The translations under genes were made by a program, and so were the position numbers. The notes under the pieces are model-generated. The model did not search any database. It saw nothing but the letters and a program-made list of their open reading frames with translations, and had not been told where the DNA came from. From positions 1-64,000 of the forward strand of contig JBHJOC010000034.1 of the NCBI GenBank assembly GCA_050330095.1: 64,000 nt of DNA. Reading direction: 5' to 3'. Position 1 is the stretch's first letter. The number at the start of each line of letters is the position of its first letter. Of this stretch, positions 34,370 through 43,936 are shown piece by piece. Origin of the DNA: JBCBWG01 sp036804185. GTDB taxonomy: Bacteria; Pseudomonadota; Alphaproteobacteria; Rhizobiales; Hyphomicrobiaceae.

Positions 34370-36301
34370 TCACTCTTCCTTAAGCGCCGCGAGTTCCGCC
34401 TTGAGCTGGCGCACCGCAGACCAGAGTACGGGCACGAGTTCGTCAGACCGCAGCCACTGCCGGCTTTCAGGATCGCTCGCGTCATCGAGCCCCCATGCCG
34501 CAAACTCGACACCGGCCGCATCCATCGCGCTTTTGACATCTTGTGCAATGAAGCCTGCATGTAGACGGCGCCCAGGCACTGGAACGGCTTCCATCCTTGG
34601 CACTTCGACGCCGTCGTCCGTCGTCTCTGTTTCAGTCCGGCTTGGCACGATCACCTGCCCACCCGTGCGCCATCGGAACAGCACCGGGTCGATCGCTTCG
34701 ACGAGTGCCAGCGCAGTCGCCGGATCGAATTGGCTCTCGACGACCTTCTCGCGGGCATCCGAGGTCTGAATGGTGCCGTTCGCGGCCCAAACCTGAGACC
34801 AGCGGTGCGTTGCAGACCCGAGGGCCTGGGCGTTGTCGGCGCCGGGCCGCACGGTTCCGCCGCTTTCCACACGCATGCGCTCGACCACAGCGGAGCCGCC
34901 ACCGTCGACCGCCGTCAGAAACAGAATGCGGCCAGGCACGTTGCCCGTCGTCGGCGTCCCGTCGACCTGACCGCGCACAGCAGCTGCCGGCATAAATTGA
35001 GCACCGTCATCGCCGGTCCACGTGAACCCGCCCATGCCGTCGCCTTTGGAAACAATCCCGCGCGTGCCCACTGTCGTGCCGCGTGACTTTGCAAAGTGAA
35101 TGTTCGGCTGCGCGCCTCCGGCCGCCCAGCGCACGACCGAGAACGACGCCTCGGACCCGAGCCCATTGACCTGCAAGCCGGATTGCATGATCCCGGCCTG
35201 AACATCATAGACCTCGCTCGAGCCGATCGCGACGCGGCCGTCATGCAAAATGCGCAGGCGCTCAACAGGAACCGCCGTGCCATTGGTTGTCGTCTCGATC
35301 GACACGGCGGCGCTTTGGGCACTATCTGTCCATGTCTCGGACGCAATCAGGATGATGTTCGCGCGTCCGCTGTTCGGCCCGCCATTGTAGCCCGTCGCGC
35401 CATATCCCCACGCGGTGATGCCGCCGATCTCTGCGTTTGCGGCCACGGGCTGCGGGCTCGCCGCGGTCCCCTCCGCGCGCCTGAACGACAGCATGCAGTG
35501 TGCGCCGTAACCGTCCAACAACACCCGGCTTGATACGCCATCGCCCGTTGCGAACTGCGCCAGCGTACGGCTGTCGCCTGGCTGCACGACCGTCGTCCGG
35601 TTCGACACCACGAACCTCAGCTGGTCCGCGATTGTTGCCGGCGCGCCGCCACAGATGGCGGCTTTGCTCTGGAGGCGCAGCGGCGTGTCCCAAACCGTTC
35701 CGTTCGACGACACCTTGAAGGAAAACGTGTCGTCGCCCGTTGTGCCGATCTCTGCGCGGCCCGAGAACCCAGTTTGGAACAGAAACGACGCCGTGTCGCT
35801 GGACGCCGCCTTATTCACCTTGAGCTGATGGCCGGCGCCTGCGTTGTTGAACAGCGAAGCTGGCGAGGAAACAGCGAGCCGGTTGGTTGTATCCGCCGTC
35901 GCATTGACACCAAGAAGCCCGCCCGACACTGGATTGAAATCTGCCGTCGGGCCAGAGCCGCCCAAAGCAACGTCAACCCAAACACCCGCGGACAACACGA
36001 CAAGCTTGCCCTCGCTGACGACCCACGCCGTCCAGCCTTCCAGTGGCGCGAGCATCGCCCAGGCGCCATCCTGCCATGCTGCGATCTTGCCGTCGTGGCC
36101 CTGCCAGCTCCCCGTGGCGCCTGGGCCGATCAGATAGCGGTCACCCTCGAGGGGGGTGGCAGGCGGCGCCGTCAAACCCCGGGCGATCACCACCAGTTGC
36201 ACGAGCGCATCGAGCGTGCGCAGGGCCTCGTTGTGGGTGACATGCTTTTGCGCTTGCGCAGCAGCGATATACGGCAGCTTGAGGTTGGGAGAGACAGTCA
36301 T
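34370..36301 (-). CDS. phage-type tail fibre protein, DUF2793 plus S74 chaperone domain
   Basis: A 643-aa protein. Residues 1-115 match DUF2793 (LPYIAAAQAQKHVTHNEALR, GDRYLIGPGATGSWQGHDGK, WTAWVVSEGKLVVL), a domain of phage and gene-transfer-agent proteins. A long repetitive beta region follows. The C-terminal 130 residues are a peptidase S74 intramolecular chaperone: TSDAREKV places the self-cleavage serine at about S514, and RLHAGFIAQDV and the final coiled coil AVRQLKAELAALKEE complete it. It should trimerise and release the chaperone by self-cleavage. No other phage gene adjoins it. Confidence 0.88.
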   Translation of the reverse strand: MTVSPNLKLPYIAAAQAQKHVTHNEALRTLDALVQLVVIARGLTAPPATPLEGDRYLIGPGATGSWQGHDGKIAAWQDGAWAMLAPLEGWTAWVVSEGKLVVLSAGVWVDVALGGSGPTADFNPVSGGLLGVNATADTTNRLAVSSPASLFNNAGAGHQLKVNKAASSDTASFLFQTGFSGRAEIGTTGDDTFSFKVSSNGTVWDTPLRLQSKAAICGGAPATIADQLRFVVSNRTTVVQPGDSRTLAQFATGDGVSSRVLLDGYGAHCMLSFRRAEGTAASPQPVAANAEIGGITAWGYGATGYNGGPNSGRANIILIASETWTDSAQSAAVSIETTTNGTAVPVERLRILHDGRVAIGSSEVYDVQAGIMQSGLQVNGLGSEASFSVVRWAAGGAQPNIHFAKSRGTTVGTRGIVSKGDGMGGFTWTGDDGAQFMPAAAVRGQVDGTPTTGNVPGRILFLTAVDGGGSAVVERMRVESGGTVRPGADNAQALGSATHRWSQVWAANGTIQTSDAREKVVESQFDPATALALVEAIDPVLFRWRTGGQVIVPSRTETETTDDGVEVPRMEAVPVPGRRLHAGFIAQDVKSAMDAAGVEFAAWGLDDASDPESRQWLRSDELVPVLWSAVRQLKAELAALKEE

Positions 36302-36480
36302 CGAGCTGGAGCCTCATCTCTGCAACGGCTCAGCAAGGCTACATTTGCACCGTCAGACGGGGATAACTGGAGCCACGCGCGACCGCATGGGCCGATGCCC
36401 GGCCGAGCTTCCGTCTCGTCGTGGATGCGCGTGGACAAGCTCTTGCCGGACGACAGACCCGCGCCTATAAGGCGGACTCG

Positions 36481-37434
36481 ATGAAGAGCGCAGCGGCTGA
36501 CCTCCCGTCGTTTCCACACAAGCACCTGCTGACCTTCGATGGTCTGTCGGCGCGGGACGTGAACGCGTTGCTCGATTTGGCCGACGTCGAAGCCGAGCAA
36601 AATCGCCAAGTCATCAAGAAGCGCGACGTCTTGCGTGGGCGCACCCAGGTCAACCTGTTTTTCGAAGCGTCGACGCGAACGCAATCGTCGTTCGAACTGG
36701 CTGGCAAGCGGCTCGGCGCAGACGTCATGAACATGAACGTCTCGACATCGTCCGTTCAAAAGGGCGAAACGCTGCTCGATACGGCCGCGACGCTCAACGC
36801 CATGCGCCCCGATATCCTCGTTGTTCGGCACCACTCGGCGGGTGCTGTGGCGCTGCTTGCGCGCAAGGTTGACTGTTCCGTCATCAATGCCGGAGATGGT
36901 GCGCATCAGCATCCCACACAGGCCCTGCTCGATGCCTTGACGATCCGGCGCGCGAAGGGGCGAATCGAAGGCCTGACGGTAGCGATTTGCGGCGACATCG
37001 GACATTCACGCGTTGCCCGGTCGAATATCGACCTGCTGAACATTCTCGGCGCGCGGGTTCGCGTCGTTGCGCCATCGACGTTGTTGCCCGTCGGGGTGGA
37101 GAAGCTCGGCGTTGAGGCCTTTGTCACAATGGCCGAGGGTCTCAAGGATGCCGATGTCGTCATGATGCTGCGGCTGCAGCGCGAACGCATGGGCGGCAAT
37201 CTTGTTCCATCAGCGCGCGAGTATTTTCATTTCTTCGGGCTTGACCTCGAAAAACTCGGGCATGCCAAGCCGGACGCTCTGATCATGCATCCCGGTCCGA
37301 TGAACCGGGGTGTTGAGATTGCCTCGGTGGTTGCAGATCACGCCCGCAGCGTCATCCGCGAGCAGGTTGAAATGGGCGTTGCCGTGCGCATGGCGGTGCT
37401 GCAGGCGCTCGCGCGCAACCTGCCAAACGCATGA
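36481..37434 (+). CDS. pyrB: aspartate carbamoyltransferase catalytic subunit
   Basis: A 317-aa enzyme joining carbamoyl phosphate and aspartate, the second step of pyrimidine synthesis. The carbamoyl-phosphate loop FEASTRTQSSFE (61-72), K94 in SVQKGETLLD, HPTQALLD (144-151) and MHPGPMNRGVEI are all intact. The ATG at 36481 gives the usual length; a frame from 36421 adds 20 residues. pyrC starts 8 bases after the stop, so they are surely co-transcribed. Confidence 0.97.
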   Translation: MKSAAADLPSFPHKHLLTFDGLSARDVNALLDLADVEAEQNRQVIKKRDVLRGRTQVNLFFEASTRTQSSFELAGKRLGADVMNMNVSTSSVQKGETLLDTAATLNAMRPDILVVRHHSAGAVALLARKVDCSVINAGDGAHQHPTQALLDALTIRRAKGRIEGLTVAICGDIGHSRVARSNIDLLNILGARVRVVAPSTLLPVGVEKLGVEAFVTMAEGLKDADVVMMLRLQRERMGGNLVPSAREYFHFFGLDLEKLGHAKPDALIMHPGPMNRGVEIASVVADHARSVIREQVEMGVAVRMAVLQALARNLPNA

Positions 37435-37441
37435 GGGCCGC

Positions 37442-38764
37442 ATGGAACCTCTGAGCGCCCCTCAACGCCCCCTCGCCTTCATCAACGCCCGCCTCGTCGA
37501 CCCCGACAGTGGCCGCGACGAAGCCGGCGGATTGCTCGTCTCGAACGGAGTGATCGCCGACCTCGGCAGTTACCTTCGACGGAACGCCCCTGCCGATGCC
37601 GAAGTGATCGACTGCCAGGGCCACGTTCTCTGCCCGGGCCTCGTCGACATGCAGGTGTTCACGGGCGAACCCGGCAACGAGCACCGGGAAACACTCAAGA
37701 CGGCGAGCCGCGCGGCGGCGGCGGGCGGTGTCACGACGATCATCGTCATGCCTGACACGAACCCCGTCATCGACCAGGTTGCCCTCGTCGATTTCATCCT
37801 GCGGCGTGCGCGTGACAACGCGATCGTCAACGTACGCACGATGGCGGCCATGACCCGGGGCCTGCGCGGCGAGGAGATGACCGAGATCGGGCTCTTGCAG
37901 CGGGCAGGCGCCATAGCGTTCTCAAATGGCAAAGAGAGCGTGATGAACGCCGCGGTCATGAGCAACGTTCTCACCTATGCGCGGGACTTCGACGCCCTGA
38001 TCGTGCACCACACCGAGGATGCCAACCTCAGCCGTGGCGCGTCCATGAACGCGAGCGCGCTCGCAACCCGGCTTGGGCTGCCGAGCGTTGCCGCAGCCGC
38101 AGAGACGATGGTGCTCGAACGGGACCTTCACCTCGTCGAACTCTCGGGTGGCCGCTACCACGCTGCAACGGTCACCTGCCGCAGAAGCCTCACAGCGCTC
38201 CAGGACGCAAAGAGCCGTGGCCTGCCCGTTACGAGCGGCGCTTCGATCAACCATCTCACCCTTAATGAAAACGACATCGGCGCCTACCGGACGTTTTGCA
38301 AGGTCCGCCCACCGTTGCGCAGCGAGGACGATCGCTTGGCGCTCGTGCGGGCTGTCGCAAATGGAGTGATCGACGTCATCGTGTCGAGCCACGACCCGCA
38401 GGACGAGGACACGAAGCGGCTGCCGTTCGCCGAGGCCGCTGATGGCGCGATTGGGGTTGAAACGCTGCTTGCGGCGGGGCTGCGGCTGGTTCACGGCGGT
38501 GACGTGAAGCTGACGACGCTGCTGAAAGCGATGTCGACGACGCCTGCCAAGTTGCTCGGGTTGTCGGGCGGGCGGCTCGTGCGCGGCGCACCGGCAGACC
38601 TGATCATTGTTGATGTCGGCATGCCTTGGATGGTCGACCGCGCGACGCTGCGGTCACGATCGAAGAACTCGCCCTTCGACGAGAGCCGGATGCAGGGGCG
38701 GGTGCTCCGGACATTGGTTGGCGGGCGAACGGTCTACCAGTTCGAGCGAGAGAGCCAGCGGTGA
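37442..38764 (+). CDS. pyrC: dihydroorotase-like protein lacking metal ligands (PyrC/PyrX)
   Basis: A 440-aa amidohydrolase-fold protein next to pyrB. The family's HxH metal motif is replaced: GLVDMQVFTGEPG (66-78) stands where active dihydroorotases have DxHxH. The region corresponding to the catalytic Asp reads SSHDPQ at 315-320. Both suggest it is a non-catalytic partner like the Pseudomonas PyrC' that stabilises PyrB. The DMxVF form is, to my knowledge, usual in Hyphomicrobiales; the SSHDPQ variant is less so. The ATG overlaps the intergenic spacer after pyrB, following GAGGG. Confidence 0.9.
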   Translation: MEPLSAPQRPLAFINARLVDPDSGRDEAGGLLVSNGVIADLGSYLRRNAPADAEVIDCQGHVLCPGLVDMQVFTGEPGNEHRETLKTASRAAAAGGVTTIIVMPDTNPVIDQVALVDFILRRARDNAIVNVRTMAAMTRGLRGEEMTEIGLLQRAGAIAFSNGKESVMNAAVMSNVLTYARDFDALIVHHTEDANLSRGASMNASALATRLGLPSVAAAAETMVLERDLHLVELSGGRYHAATVTCRRSLTALQDAKSRGLPVTSGASINHLTLNENDIGAYRTFCKVRPPLRSEDDRLALVRAVANGVIDVIVSSHDPQDEDTKRLPFAEAADGAIGVETLLAAGLRLVHGGDVKLTTLLKAMSTTPAKLLGLSGGRLVRGAPADLIIVDVGMPWMVDRATLRSRSKNSPFDESRMQGRVLRTLVGGRTVYQFERESQR

Positions 38765-38813
38765 GCAGGCCCCCTGTTGATATTGGCCAGGCAACCCACG
38801 CGGATGCGACCCG

Positions 38814-39473
38814 ATGATGTTCGGCATCCTCACGGCATTTGTCATCGGTTACGCGCTCGGCTCGATCCCATTCGGCCTGCTGCTGACACGCGCCGCGGGG
38901 CTCGGCGACATCCGCAAAATCGGCTCTGGAAATATCGGCGCAACGAACGTCCTGCGAACAGGCAACAAGGGCCTTGCCGCCGCAACGCTGGTGCTCGACG
39001 CGGCGAAAGGCTTCCTGGCGGTTGCAGCGGCGTCCCTGCTACCGGCCGAACTGATTGCTTCGTTTGGAGCAATCAGCGATCCAAGCGCGACGGGGCACTT
39101 TTCAGCCGCCACCAGCATGGTCGCATTGGCCGGCGGTTATGGTGCGTTCGTCGGCCACTGCTATCCCGTCTGGCTCGGTTGGCGTGGCGGCAAAGGCGTC
39201 GCGACTTTCATCGGGATTCTGCTCGCCCTCGATTGGAGGGTTGGTCTCGTCTTCTGCGCCCTCTGGCTCACGATCGCAGTGATCGTGCGCATCTCGTCAC
39301 TTTCGGCACTGTCTGCCGCGGTGCTTACACCTATGGTGACCTGGCTCGTCATCGCCCGTCCCGAACTCGCAATCGCCATACTCCCATTGTCGGCCCTGCT
39401 CCTCTGGAAACATCGTGCGAACATTGCCCGCCTGATTGCCGGTGAGGAGCCACGCATTGGCCAGAGGACTTGA
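38814..39473 (+). CDS. plsY: acyl-phosphate glycerol-3-phosphate acyltransferase
   Basis: A 219-aa inner-membrane enzyme that acylates glycerol-3-phosphate from acyl phosphate, starting phospholipid synthesis. Three conserved loops are clear: GSGNIGATN (37-45), GHCYPVWLGWRGGKGVATF (about 114-132) and the C-terminal LLLWKHRANIARLIAGEEPR. Five hydrophobic segments are visible. Two adjacent ATG codons at 38814 and 38817 are both possible. The 3' end overlaps dprA by 17 bases. Confidence 0.96.
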   Translation: MMFGILTAFVIGYALGSIPFGLLLTRAAGLGDIRKIGSGNIGATNVLRTGNKGLAAATLVLDAAKGFLAVAAASLLPAELIASFGAISDPSATGHFSAATSMVALAGGYGAFVGHCYPVWLGWRGGKGVATFIGILLALDWRVGLVFCALWLTIAVIVRISSLSALSAAVLTPMVTWLVIARPELAIAILPLSALLLWKHRANIARLIAGEEPRIGQRT

Positions 39474-40725
39474 GCGCGGACCGGAGCGCATCACGCCCAC
39501 GACTGGCGGTCGCCAGCAGGAGACCTCGAGCGAGAGGCCGGCTACACCAGCGGCATCACGGGGCCCGCCGCCCTTGCCGCTGCCAACAGCCGAACTCAGC
39601 CAGTCGGAACGACTTGCCTGTCTGCGGCTCGTTCGCACTGACGGCATCGGTCCCGCCAGCTTTCGATCGCTGGTCAATACGTTCGGCGGTGCCCAAGCCG
39701 CAATCGATGCGTTGCCCGATCTTGCGCGCCGAGCCGGCCGGCGCAGGCCGCTCATCGTGCCCCCGCCGGCCGTCGTCGAAGATGAACTCGCAAACGCGCA
39801 ACATATTGGCGCCGCACCGATTTTCACGATCGAGCCGGGGTACCCGCTGGCACTCGCAGCCCTCGATCAACCGCCACCGATGATCTACGCGCTCGGCGCC
39901 CGCGATCTTCTCAATCAGCCAAGCGTAGCGATCGTCGGCTCACGTGAAGCGTCGGCTGCCGGGACTGCCCTCGCCGGAATGTTCGCAAAGGACCTTGCTT
40001 CGCAATCATTTATCGTCGTCTCCGGGCTTGCGCGCGGAATTGATGCTGCAGCGCATGCGGGGGCGGGCGCAAGCGCTTCGATTGCTGTCGTCGCCGGAGG
40101 CGTCGACGTCATCTATCCACCGGAGAACCGAATGTTGCATGAGGCCCTGGCTGCGGAGGGCTGCATCGTCTCGGACCAGCCTCCAGGCTTTCGCCCGCGC
40201 GGCAAGGACTTTCCAAGGCGCAACAGGATCATTTCTGGTCTAAGCCTCGGCATCGTGATCGTCGAGGCCGCCGCAAGGTCGGGTTCGCTCATTACGGCCC
40301 GCCTCGCAAGCGAACACGGACGCGAGGTATTCGCAGTGCCGGGCCACCCGCTCGACCCGCGCGCTTATGGCACCAATGCGCTCCTCAAGCAGGGCGCCAC
40401 GCTTGTCACGGACGCGGCTGACGTGGTCGAGGTGCTGCGACCGATGATCTCGGCGCCTCGCATGGCCGAGCCATCATCAGCCCGCGACACTCTGCGCCCA
40501 TGGTGTACGCTGGACGGTGTCAGCCACGACATCGCGATCGCACCGCGGGTGCGATCGCGAATCGTATCGGCCCTTGGGCCGGTGCCCGTCTCCATCGACA
40601 CGCTCGTCAGGGCAGCGGAGTGTGACATCCGCGAGGTCCAGATCACGCTGCTCGAACTGACGCTCGCCGATCGGCTAGAGCATCACGCTGGCGGGCTCGT
40701 GTCTCTAAAGCCACAACGATCCTGA
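39457..40725 (+). CDS. dprA: DNA processing protein DprA
   Basis: A 422-aa protein that loads RecA on incoming single-stranded DNA. The Rossmann-like core has VAIVGSREAS (157-166), SGLARGIDAAAH (189-200), PPENRMLHEAL and FPRRNRIISGLS, all typical. A SAM-like helical domain precedes it and a winged-helix-like domain (DTLVRAAECDIREVQITLLE) follows. The likely start is TTG at 39457, seven bases after GAGGAG, overlapping plsY; an in-frame GTG at 39442 and a TTG at 39436 are alternatives. The Pro/Ser-rich first 45 residues are probably flexible. Confidence 0.93.
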   Translation: MARGLERGPERITPTTGGRQQETSSERPATPAASRGPPPLPLPTAELSQSERLACLRLVRTDGIGPASFRSLVNTFGGAQAAIDALPDLARRAGRRRPLIVPPPAVVEDELANAQHIGAAPIFTIEPGYPLALAALDQPPPMIYALGARDLLNQPSVAIVGSREASAAGTALAGMFAKDLASQSFIVVSGLARGIDAAAHAGAGASASIAVVAGGVDVIYPPENRMLHEALAAEGCIVSDQPPGFRPRGKDFPRRNRIISGLSLGIVIVEAAARSGSLITARLASEHGREVFAVPGHPLDPRAYGTNALLKQGATLVTDAADVVEVLRPMISAPRMAEPSSARDTLRPWCTLDGVSHDIAIAPRVRSRIVSALGPVPVSIDTLVRAAECDIREVQITLLELTLADRLEHHAGGLVSLKPQRS

Positions 40726-40782
40726 CACTCAACCATCCAGGTATTTGAGTTCCGTCGGTCCTCTGTCATTGCACATCCGAGC

Positions 40783-40887
40783 ATGGGAACCATGCGGCAA
40801 TGCGCCGAGTGATGGTGCCTCAAGAGGTTGTTCCGGTTCTGACATTTGCCTCGCGGTTGAGCTCGGTTCCGAGCAAATGTCAGAACC
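40783..40887. repeat. two palindromes downstream of dprA
   Basis: GCATGG-GAA-CCATGC (40783-40797) is a short hairpin. GGTTCTGACATTTGC (40835-40849) pairs perfectly over 15 bases with GCAAATGTCAGAACC (40873-40887), around a 23-base loop. The larger one recalls the palindrome near 8.7 kb (shared GAGCAAATGTC). Both lie in the 386-base gap 40726-41111, which holds no gene. Confidence 0.7.
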
Positions 40888-40925
40888 ATAGGAAAGACGA
40901 ACAACCATATGATTATAGTGTTGCT

Positions 40926-40990
40926 TTGGTCACTGACGCTCGGTCACGATCCAAGCTGCGACCGGGGACCAAGCGTCAGTGACGCAGCAC
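40926..40990. repeat. palindrome related to the first half of module C
   Basis: GTCACTGACGCT (40929-40940) pairs perfectly with AGCGTCAGTGAC (40972-40983). Read in reverse it has TGCGTCACTGACGCTTGG then TCCCC and ends with CAGTGAC, AAA and CAAC, close to the C-module half at 47695-47765. It is a single palindrome here, without A or B. Confidence 0.65.
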
Positions 40991-41111
40991 TTGCGCAGTC
41001 CGACATAACGATCAGCGTCGTTTGACATGCCGAGGGTCATCCCACATCTTCCGCGCCCAAAAGGCAGGTCGGCTCCCCGTGAGGGCGTGACGACGCAACA
41101 CTTGGTTGATC

Positions 41112-43874
41112 ATGAACGTCCTGATTGTCGAATCGGCTGCCAAGGCCAAGGCCATCAATAAATACCTCGGCAGAGACTATCTCGTGATCGCATCCTACGG
41201 TCACGTGCGCGATCTGCCGGCCAAGGACGGATCGGTCGATCCCGACAACGGATTCGCCATGATCTGGGACACCGATGCGCGCTCCGCGAAGGTGATCCGG
41301 GAGATCGCTGATGCGGTCAAGAAGGCCGACAAGCTGATCCTTGCGACCGACCCGGACCGTGAGGGCGAGGCGATCTCCTGGCATCTGCTCGACATTCTGG
41401 AGAAGAAAAAGGCGATCCGAAAGGGAATGCCGATCGAACGGGTCACGTTCAACGCCGTCACAAAGCCAGCCGTATTGGCAGCGCTCGAGCATCCGCGACA
41501 GATCCATGCGCCGCTGGTCGATGCCTATCTCGCCCGCCGGGCCCTCGACTATCTGGTCGGTTTCACGTTGTCCCCGGTCCTCTGGCGCAAGCTTCCGGGC
41601 GCACGCTCCGCAGGCCGCGTGCAGTCGGTCGCGCTGCGGCTGATTTGCGATCGCGAGGCCGAGATCGAAGCCTTCAAGACCGAGGAATATTGGTCGATCG
41701 AGGCGATCGTGACCGGCGCGACCGGCGAAATCGCTGGCCAGGACGTCGCAACACGGCTCGTCTCAATCGACGGAACCATCCTGAAGCGTCTCGACATCAA
41801 GGACGGTGTCACGGCCCACGCGATCCGGGACGCAATCGTTGGGGGGGCATTCGAGGTCGCCTCCGTCGAGAAGAAGGCAACCCGCCGCAATCCGGCCACG
41901 CCGTTCACAACCTCAACGCTGCAGCAGGAAGCCTCACGAAAGCTCGGCTTCTCGGCCAAGCAGACGATGCAGGTCGCCCAACGGCTCTATGAAGGCGTTG
42001 ACATTGGCGGTGAAACCGTCGGCCTCATCACGTACATGCGGACCGACGGCGTGCAGATCGTACCGGAAGCCGTTCGTGAATTGCGCAACCTGATCGAACG
42101 CGATTATTCGAAGCGCTACGTGCCTCCATTCATCCGCGAGTACAAGACGAAAGCGAAGAACGCTCAGGAAGCGCACGAGGCGATCAGACCGACCGACTTT
42201 TTCAAGCGCCCCGACCAAGTCGGGCGTTATCTGGATCGCGACCAGGCACGTCTCTACGAACTCATTTGGAAGCGCGCGGTCGCAAGCCAGATGGCATCGG
42301 CCGAGCTGGAACAAACGACAGCCGAGATCACCGTCAAGGGGCGTGATGGCAAAACCTATGGGCTGCGCGCAACGGGCACGATCGTGGTCTTCGACGGCTT
42401 CCTCAAGCTTTACGAGGAAGGTCGCGACGACAGCGACGACGAGGAAAGCCGCCGACTGCCACCCTTGAAGCAGGGCGATCGTCTGTCCGACAAGTCGGTC
42501 GAGGCTTCGCAGCATTTTACCCAGCCGCCGCCACGCTACACCGAGGCAACACTCGTCAAACGCATGGAGGAACTCGGCATTGGCCGGCCGTCAACCTACG
42601 CCTCGACAATGGCGACGCTGCAGGATCGTGGCTACGTTCGCACCGACCAGAAGCGCCTGCTTCCCGAGGACAAAGGCCGCCTCGTGACGGCGTTCCTGTC
42701 GGGCTTCTTCGACCGCTATGTCCAGTACGATTTCACCGCGAGCCTAGAGGAACAGCTCGATCAGATCTCTGACGGCAAACTCGACTGGCAGCAGGTCTTG
42801 CGCGACTTCTGGGCGGAATTCACGGCCGCCATCGAAGAAACCAAAGAGCTTCGCGTCTCGGACGTTCTCGAAGCCTTGAACGAGATGCTCGGCCCTGCGA
42901 TCTTTCCGCCGCGTGCGGATGGTACCGATGCGCGAGGCTGCCCGAGCTGCGCAGGTGGCCGCCTCAGTCTCAAGACGGGCAAGTTCGGCGCATTCATCGG
43001 GTGCTCCAATTACCCGGAATGCCGCTACACGCGGCAGTTCTCAGAGGCCGGCACCGATCCGGGGAGCGCCATCGCCCCAGACGGAAAGCTGCTCGGCGAG
43101 CACCCTCAGACGGGGGAGCCTGTCACGCTCCGGTCGGGCCGGTTCGGACCTTACGTTCAGCTCGGCGAGCCAAGCGACGGGGACAAGCCAAAACGCGCCT
43201 CGGTGCCGAAGGGCATCGACGTTGAGACGCTCGATCTCGAAAAGGCGTTGAGACTGCTGTCATTGCCGCGGGGCATCGGCAAGCACCCTGAGACGGGAAG
43301 CGATATTGAGGCAGGGCTTGGTCGCTTCGGGCCGTATCTGCTGCACGATGGCAAATACACGCGGCTCGACAGCGTTGAGGAGGTCTTCACCGTCGGCATC
43401 AACCGCGCCGTCACAATCATTGCCGAGAAGGCGGCAGGCGGAGGCAAGGGCCGATTTGGTGCGGCGAAGGCCGAGGTGCTCAAAGACCTTGGCGAGCACC
43501 CGCAAGGCGGCAAGATCGAAGTGCTCGCCGGAAAATACGGTCCATACGTCAAGTACGGCAAGATCAACGCGACAATTCCAAAGGACAAGCAGCCGACGGA
43601 GCTTACGCTCGATGAAGCCGTGACGTTGATCGCAGAACGCGCCGGCAAGGCCGGGGCAAAAGGCGGACCAAAGTCCGGCGCGAAGGCGGGCCGGAGAACT
43701 GCGCAGAATGGCGGCTCGGCGGGCGCGTCTTCGGCTGAACCCAAGACCAGGGCTGACACAAAGTCCAAGAAGGCGCCAGCCGGCAAAGCCACATCCAAGG
43801 CGACCGGACCCAAATCGACCCCAAAGCCTGGAACCAAGAGAGCTGCACGCAAGCCAACCCCGAGCGAAGCTTAA
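41112..43874 (+). CDS. topA: DNA topoisomerase I
   Basis: A 920-aa type IA topoisomerase that relaxes negative supercoils. The Toprim domain starts MNVLIVESAAKAKAINKYLG (E7) and includes ATDPDREGEAI. The cleavage tyrosine is Y308 in GLITYMRTDG. HEAIRPTDF and RPSTYASTM are conserved. A four-cysteine zinc finger begins near residue 610 (CPSCAGG), followed by C-terminal repeats containing GRFGPYVQLGE, GRFGPYLLHDG and GKYGPYVKYGK, and a Lys/Ala/Pro tail. A TTG two codons upstream of the chosen ATG is possible. Confidence 0.97.
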   Translation: MNVLIVESAAKAKAINKYLGRDYLVIASYGHVRDLPAKDGSVDPDNGFAMIWDTDARSAKVIREIADAVKKADKLILATDPDREGEAISWHLLDILEKKKAIRKGMPIERVTFNAVTKPAVLAALEHPRQIHAPLVDAYLARRALDYLVGFTLSPVLWRKLPGARSAGRVQSVALRLICDREAEIEAFKTEEYWSIEAIVTGATGEIAGQDVATRLVSIDGTILKRLDIKDGVTAHAIRDAIVGGAFEVASVEKKATRRNPATPFTTSTLQQEASRKLGFSAKQTMQVAQRLYEGVDIGGETVGLITYMRTDGVQIVPEAVRELRNLIERDYSKRYVPPFIREYKTKAKNAQEAHEAIRPTDFFKRPDQVGRYLDRDQARLYELIWKRAVASQMASAELEQTTAEITVKGRDGKTYGLRATGTIVVFDGFLKLYEEGRDDSDDEESRRLPPLKQGDRLSDKSVEASQHFTQPPPRYTEATLVKRMEELGIGRPSTYASTMATLQDRGYVRTDQKRLLPEDKGRLVTAFLSGFFDRYVQYDFTASLEEQLDQISDGKLDWQQVLRDFWAEFTAAIEETKELRVSDVLEALNEMLGPAIFPPRADGTDARGCPSCAGGRLSLKTGKFGAFIGCSNYPECRYTRQFSEAGTDPGSAIAPDGKLLGEHPQTGEPVTLRSGRFGPYVQLGEPSDGDKPKRASVPKGIDVETLDLEKALRLLSLPRGIGKHPETGSDIEAGLGRFGPYLLHDGKYTRLDSVEEVFTVGINRAVTIIAEKAAGGGKGRFGAAKAEVLKDLGEHPQGGKIEVLAGKYGPYVKYGKINATIPKDKQPTELTLDEAVTLIAERAGKAGAKGGPKSGAKAGRRTAQNGGSAGASSAEPKTRADTKSKKAPAGKATSKATGPKSTPKPGTKRAARKPTPSEA

Positions 43875-43936
43875 GTCTCGTCAGGAGCGACGCAACCACA
43901 CCGGTTCCAGCGACATCAAAGGACGCCCGAAGGGCC

